A stretch of 64,000 nt of DNA, taken from positions 129,321-193,320 of the forward strand of contig NZ_KL370776.1 in NCBI RefSeq assembly GCF_000701345.1. Reading direction: 5' to 3'. The translations under genes were made by a program, and so were the position numbers. Below the pieces are notes generated by a model. That model was given only the letters and a program-made list of their open reading frames with translations, did not search any database and was not told where the DNA came from. The DNA is from Bradyrhizobium sp. URHD0069 (GTDB lineage: Bacteria > Pseudomonadota > Alphaproteobacteria > Rhizobiales > Xanthobacteraceae). Below, piece by piece: positions 60,944-64,000 of this stretch (its first letter is position 1; every line of letters begins with the position of its first letter).

Positions 60944-62851
60944 TCAAATCTCGATTTCGGTGCCAAATTCCACCACTTGTTTCGCGGGCACCCCGAAGAA
61001 GGTTGCGGAGCCTTTGGCGTTGTGTTGCAGAAATACGAAGAGAGTCTCGCGCCATACTGCCATGCCCACGACCTCATCACTCGGGATGATCGTCTCGCGG
61101 CCGACGTAGTAAGTGATATTTGCGGGATCAATGCCGCATAATTTTCCTTGATTGCAGGCGGCTTGCAATCCTGCTGCGATCGTAGGGTTTTCCATAAAGC
61201 CGAAGTGGAGAATGACGCGTGTAATACCCCTCATCACTTCAATCACATCCACCCGACCCTCGTCGGTGATACGCGGCGTCTCCTCGATAACGACAGTGAG
61301 GAGTATAATACGCTCGTGCATCACGTGATTGTGCCGGATGAATTGCGTCAGCGCGAGTGGCACGCCCTTGGGCGCGGATGCAAGGAACACAGCGGTACCG
61401 GGTAGGCGCGCCTGGCATCCGCTGGTAGCGGTCTCGATCAGGTCTTCTTCCGGCTGACGCAACTTGCGGCGGGCTCCCTCGACCAGCTTGGCACCGCTCC
61501 GCCAGGTCAGCATCACGAATGCAACCGCGCCCGCGAGCACAAGCGGAAACCAGCCGCCCTCAAGCAGTTTGGTCGAATTCGCGGCGAAGAAGATGCAGTC
61601 GATGATAAAGAAGAAACCGTTGACCGGGATGACGACGATCGGATGGTAGCCCCATTGCAGCGCGACCAATGCCGCGAGCAGTGTTGTGATCGCCATCAAA
61701 AGCGACACCGCGATGCCATAGGCGCCCGCGAGCGCATCGGATGTGCCGAAACCGATCACGGCTCCCAAGGTTGTCACCGCAAGCAGCCAGTTCACAACTG
61801 GCACATAGATCTGGCCGATCGTGTGACTGGTCGTGTGCCAAATCTGCATGCGCGGCAGGAAGCCGAGCTGGATCGCCTGCTGCGTCAGTGAAAACACGCC
61901 TGAGATAATCGCCTGCGAGGCGATCACGGTGGCCACGGTCGCAAACGCGACGAGCGGGTAGTGCAGCCAATCGGGCGCGAGCTGATAGAACGGATTGTCG
62001 AGCGCGCTGGCATCAGTAACAAGCAGCGCAGCCTGTCCGAAATAGTTGAGGACGAGGGCGGGAAGTGCCACCGCGAACCATGCGAGCCGGATCGGCACCC
62101 GGCCGAAATGGCCCATGTCGGCATACATCGCTTCGCCGCCGGTCACCGCGAGAAAGGCGGCGCCCAGGACGGCGAAACTGATGTGGAAATCCCCGTGGAT
62201 CAGAAAATCGAAAGCGTAAAGCGGGCTCACGGCAACGAGCACCCCGGGCGCCTGCACTATACCGTGGATGCCGAGCAGTGCGAGCACCAGGAACCAGGCG
62301 AGCATCACCGGCCCGAAGATATTGCCGATGAAGCCCGTGCCTTTCCGTTGCATGACGAAAAGCCCGATCAGGATGATGACGGTGAGTGGCACTACGGCGG
62401 GCGCCAGCGACGGCGCATCGACCTTCAGGCCTTCAAGGGCGCTGAGCACGGAGATGGCCGGCGTGATGGCGCCGTCGCCATAGAGCAGCGCCGCGCCGAC
62501 AAGGCCGACGATCAGGAGTTGCGCACGCCATGTTCCGGGCCGCGCATTCCTGGCAGAGAGCAGCGCCAGCAACGCAACGATCCCGCCTTCACCGCGGTTG
62601 TTGGCGCGCATAATAAGCAGCGCATATTTGACTGAAATAATCAGGATCAGCGCCCAGAGGATCAGCGACACCACCCCGAGGATCGCCTCAGGGACGAGCG
62701 GCCCGCCATGGGCGGCCGCCTTGGCCGCTTCCTTCAGGGCATAAAGAGGACTTGTGCCGATGTCGCCATAGACGACGCCGAACGCGCCCAGTGTGGCGAC
62801 AATCGGAAGACCTTTGGTGTGTGCCGCTTCAGCTGGGTGAGGAACAGTCAT
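60944..62851 (-). CDS. kup: KUP-family potassium uptake transporter
   Basis: A 635-residue K+/H+ symporter. The N-terminal GAFGVVYGDIGTSPLYALKE is the Kup hallmark (residues 22-41). About twelve membrane helices follow, including ALLYGDGAITPAISVLSALE near 122 and GGEAMYADMGHFGRVPIRLA near 245. A soluble C-terminal part (about 450-635) ends FGTEIEI. Full length. Bradyrhizobium genomes carry several Kup copies. No neighbouring regulators are recognised. Confidence 0.95.
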   Translation of the reverse strand: MTVPHPAEAAHTKGLPIVATLGAFGVVYGDIGTSPLYALKEAAKAAAHGGPLVPEAILGVVSLILWALILIISVKYALLIMRANNRGEGGIVALLALLSARNARPGTWRAQLLIVGLVGAALLYGDGAITPAISVLSALEGLKVDAPSLAPAVVPLTVIILIGLFVMQRKGTGFIGNIFGPVMLAWFLVLALLGIHGIVQAPGVLVAVSPLYAFDFLIHGDFHISFAVLGAAFLAVTGGEAMYADMGHFGRVPIRLAWFAVALPALVLNYFGQAALLVTDASALDNPFYQLAPDWLHYPLVAFATVATVIASQAIISGVFSLTQQAIQLGFLPRMQIWHTTSHTIGQIYVPVVNWLLAVTTLGAVIGFGTSDALAGAYGIAVSLLMAITTLLAALVALQWGYHPIVVIPVNGFFFIIDCIFFAANSTKLLEGGWFPLVLAGAVAFVMLTWRSGAKLVEGARRKLRQPEEDLIETATSGCQARLPGTAVFLASAPKGVPLALTQFIRHNHVMHERIILLTVVIEETPRITDEGRVDVIEVMRGITRVILHFGFMENPTIAAGLQAACNQGKLCGIDPANITYYVGRETIIPSDEVVGMAVWRETLFVFLQHNAKGSATFFGVPAKQVVEFGTEIEI

Positions 62852-62949
62852 TGTTTCCCCCGATCAGCATTTTCGCTGCACAGTCTGCATCCGGCCGACG
62901 CGAATTGCTAGCGGCGATGTCGGGTGATCTGCGGGTTGACCATCATTAC

Positions 62950-63146
62950 GTCCGGGTCTGGCGAACTGGATTGGACTGCTGGTCGTTGTGCAAAATGTCT
63001 TCACCTCGCTGTTCAATTCGCATCTGTTCGATTTTCACGAAGGCTGGATGTATGTGCTGGGAGTGGGCGTCGCCGGCGGCATGACGCTGCGAAGGCGGCA
63101 TGATGCTCCGCTTCAAGGCGTTGCTGCGGAAGATCGGATACGCTGA
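62950..63146 (+). pseudogene. C-terminal fragment of an O-antigen ligase-like membrane protein
   Basis: The plus frame reads GLANWIGLLVVVQNVFTSLF, NSHLFDFHEGWMYVLGVGVA, GGMTLRRRHDAPLQG to a stop at 63144-63146. The NSHLFDFxEGW-Y---GVxGG pattern resembles the end of O-antigen ligase (Wzy_C/WaaL-type) proteins. Everything before it is missing, with kup's start region upstream on the other strand, so this is a remnant left by deletion or insertion. Confidence 0.45.
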
Positions 63147-63153
63147 TCGACCG

Positions 63154-64000
63154 CTAAGCGACCATGGTTTTCTGCCCGCGCGTGCGCGTGCTGATCGCCA
63201 CCGTCGCGACCACGGCTGCGGCGAATAGCAGGATCTGCAGCGTAATCGTCTCATCGTTGAACAAGGCTGCGAGCGCGAATGTAACGAACGGCTGCAGCAG
63301 AAGCACCTGCGAGACGCGCGCGATGCCGCCGATTGCCATGCCGGCATTCCAGGCGAAGAATGCGATCCATTGCGAAAACAGCGCGACATAAAGCACCGCG
63401 AGCCACGGCTTCAAGGCGATCTGCGTCAGGTCTGCCGGCATGGTCAGCGCGGCCGCGGGCAGCGAGATCGGCAATGCCATCACCAGCACCCAACTGATGA
63501 CTTCCCATCCCGGCATCTGCGCGGTGAGCCGTCCGGAGAAAGTATAGCCGACCGCAGATGCGGTGATGGCTCCAAACAGAAGCAGGTCGCCGGCCGAGAG
63601 CGCACCGCCGCCCTGACGCAGCGCGAATATAATGACCAGCGCCGCGCCGGCGACGGACGCGATCCAGAACAGCGGTTTCGGCCGTTCATGGGTAATGACG
63701 ACAGCGACCAGCGCGGTCGCGATGGGCAGGATCCCCAGCACCACGCCGCCATGCGACGCGTCGACGGTCTGCACCGCGAGCGCCATCAGGAACGGAAACA
63801 GGATGGTCACGCATATCATCGCGATCGCCAGGTGCGGCCACAGCCGGCGCGGCGGAAGCGGCCGGCGCAAGGCGATCAGGAGCACCAGCGCACAGAGCCC
63901 GGGGATCGCCCCGCGCAGCGCGGTCAGCGCCAGCGGATCGATCGCCGACACCGCGATGCGCGTCGCCGGCAGCGTGCCGCCGAAGATGACCATGCCGATG
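63154..64000 (-). CDS. DMT-superfamily (EamA) permease, 5' end outside window
   Basis: At least 279 residues of an EamA-domain transporter with about ten helices. The segment FGGTLPATRIAVSAIDPLAL, followed by TALRGAIPGL, is the usual first-helix region, and GLARVSQVLLLQPFVTF-like sequence (IGGIARVSQVLLLQPFVTFA) lies in the second EamA half. Relatives have about 10-20 more residues before GGTLPATR, so the true start likely lies beyond position 64000. Substrate unknown (drug or metabolite export). Confidence 0.85.
   Translation of the reverse strand, partial: IGMVIFGGTLPATRIAVSAIDPLALTALRGAIPGLCALVLLIALRRPLPPRRLWPHLAIAMICVTILFPFLMALAVQTVDASHGGVVLGILPIATALVAVVITHERPKPLFWIASVAGAALVIIFALRQGGGALSAGDLLLFGAITASAVGYTFSGRLTAQMPGWEVISWVLVMALPISLPAAALTMPADLTQIALKPWLAVLYVALFSQWIAFFAWNAGMAIGGIARVSQVLLLQPFVTFALAALFNDETITLQILLFAAAVVATVAISTRTRGQKTMVA

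Overview
The window looks like chromosome from a Bradyrhizobium-type alphaproteobacterium (Nitrobacteraceae). This rests on the high GC, the gene families (MoxR plus von Willebrand pair, EttA, PmtA, EcfG-type promoter, Irr-type operator, Omp25/31-like barrels, phasin) and the dense palindromic intergenic repeats. No rRNA, tRNA, CRISPR array or intact transposase was seen. Organism identity is inference.

Layout. 1-12.4 kb: metabolic and envelope genes (SMP-30 lactonase-like, GNAT, GMC oxidoreductase, MoxR ATPase, VWA protein, two rhodanese-type proteins, an L,D-transpeptidase with an internal 84-bp repeat, a 2-hydroxyacid dehydrogenase). 12.4-22.1 kb: EttA, a MltB-type transglycosylase, two tandem small secreted paralogues, the iron-storage pair Bfd/Bfr with an Irr-like operator, small conserved proteins, SDR and RidA. 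22.1-23.0 kb: a non-coding stretch packed with inverted repeats. 23.0-25.1 kb: an Rcl-like locus (AraC/cupin regulator divergent from an AhpD-like protein and a DUF417/RclC-like membrane protein). 25.3-26.9 kb: a Mug-type glycosylase and an AT-richer gene broken by a 5-bp duplication.

26.9-32.4 kb: a minus-strand thiamine operon: TPP riboswitch, thiO, thiS, thiG, thiE, an unassigned four-helix membrane protein, thiC, terminator. 32.5-36.9 kb: lytic transglycosylase, PRC-barrel proteins with EcfG-like promoters, dodecin, DUF4403 protein. 37.0-39.6 kb: an AT-richer block carrying an AIPR (abortive-infection-type) gene, frameshifted near its 5' end and bracketed by 51-bp direct repeats. 39.6-48.0 kb: a second L,D-transpeptidase, a TAXI-type binding protein, then an envelope-lipid neighbourhood (GT4 glycosyltransferase broken at an A11 run, PmtA, unknown membrane protein, class III aminotransferase, phosphatidylserine decarboxylase, Nudix).

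48.4-56.9 kb: DUF2147, extensin-family lipoprotein, three tandem outer-membrane barrel genes each with its own leader and terminator, phasin, DUF6152/DUF6644, histidine phosphatase. 56.8-60.4 kb: a metal-handling block (multicopper oxidase, dead peroxiredoxin-like gene, cation diffusion facilitator) bracketed by 140-bp direct repeats derived from the 3' end of the phosphatase gene. 60.9-64.0 kb: Kup potassium transporter, an O-antigen-ligase-like remnant, and an EamA permease running off the end.

A recurring theme is short direct duplication: 5, 14, 15, 18, 21 and 84 bp, an A11 run, and 51- and 140-bp bracketing repeats. Several of these have broken or lengthened genes. The most interesting candidates are the bracketed AIPR element, the bracketed metal block, the Rcl-like locus, the extra membrane protein in the thiamine operon and the A11-interrupted glycosyltransferase.
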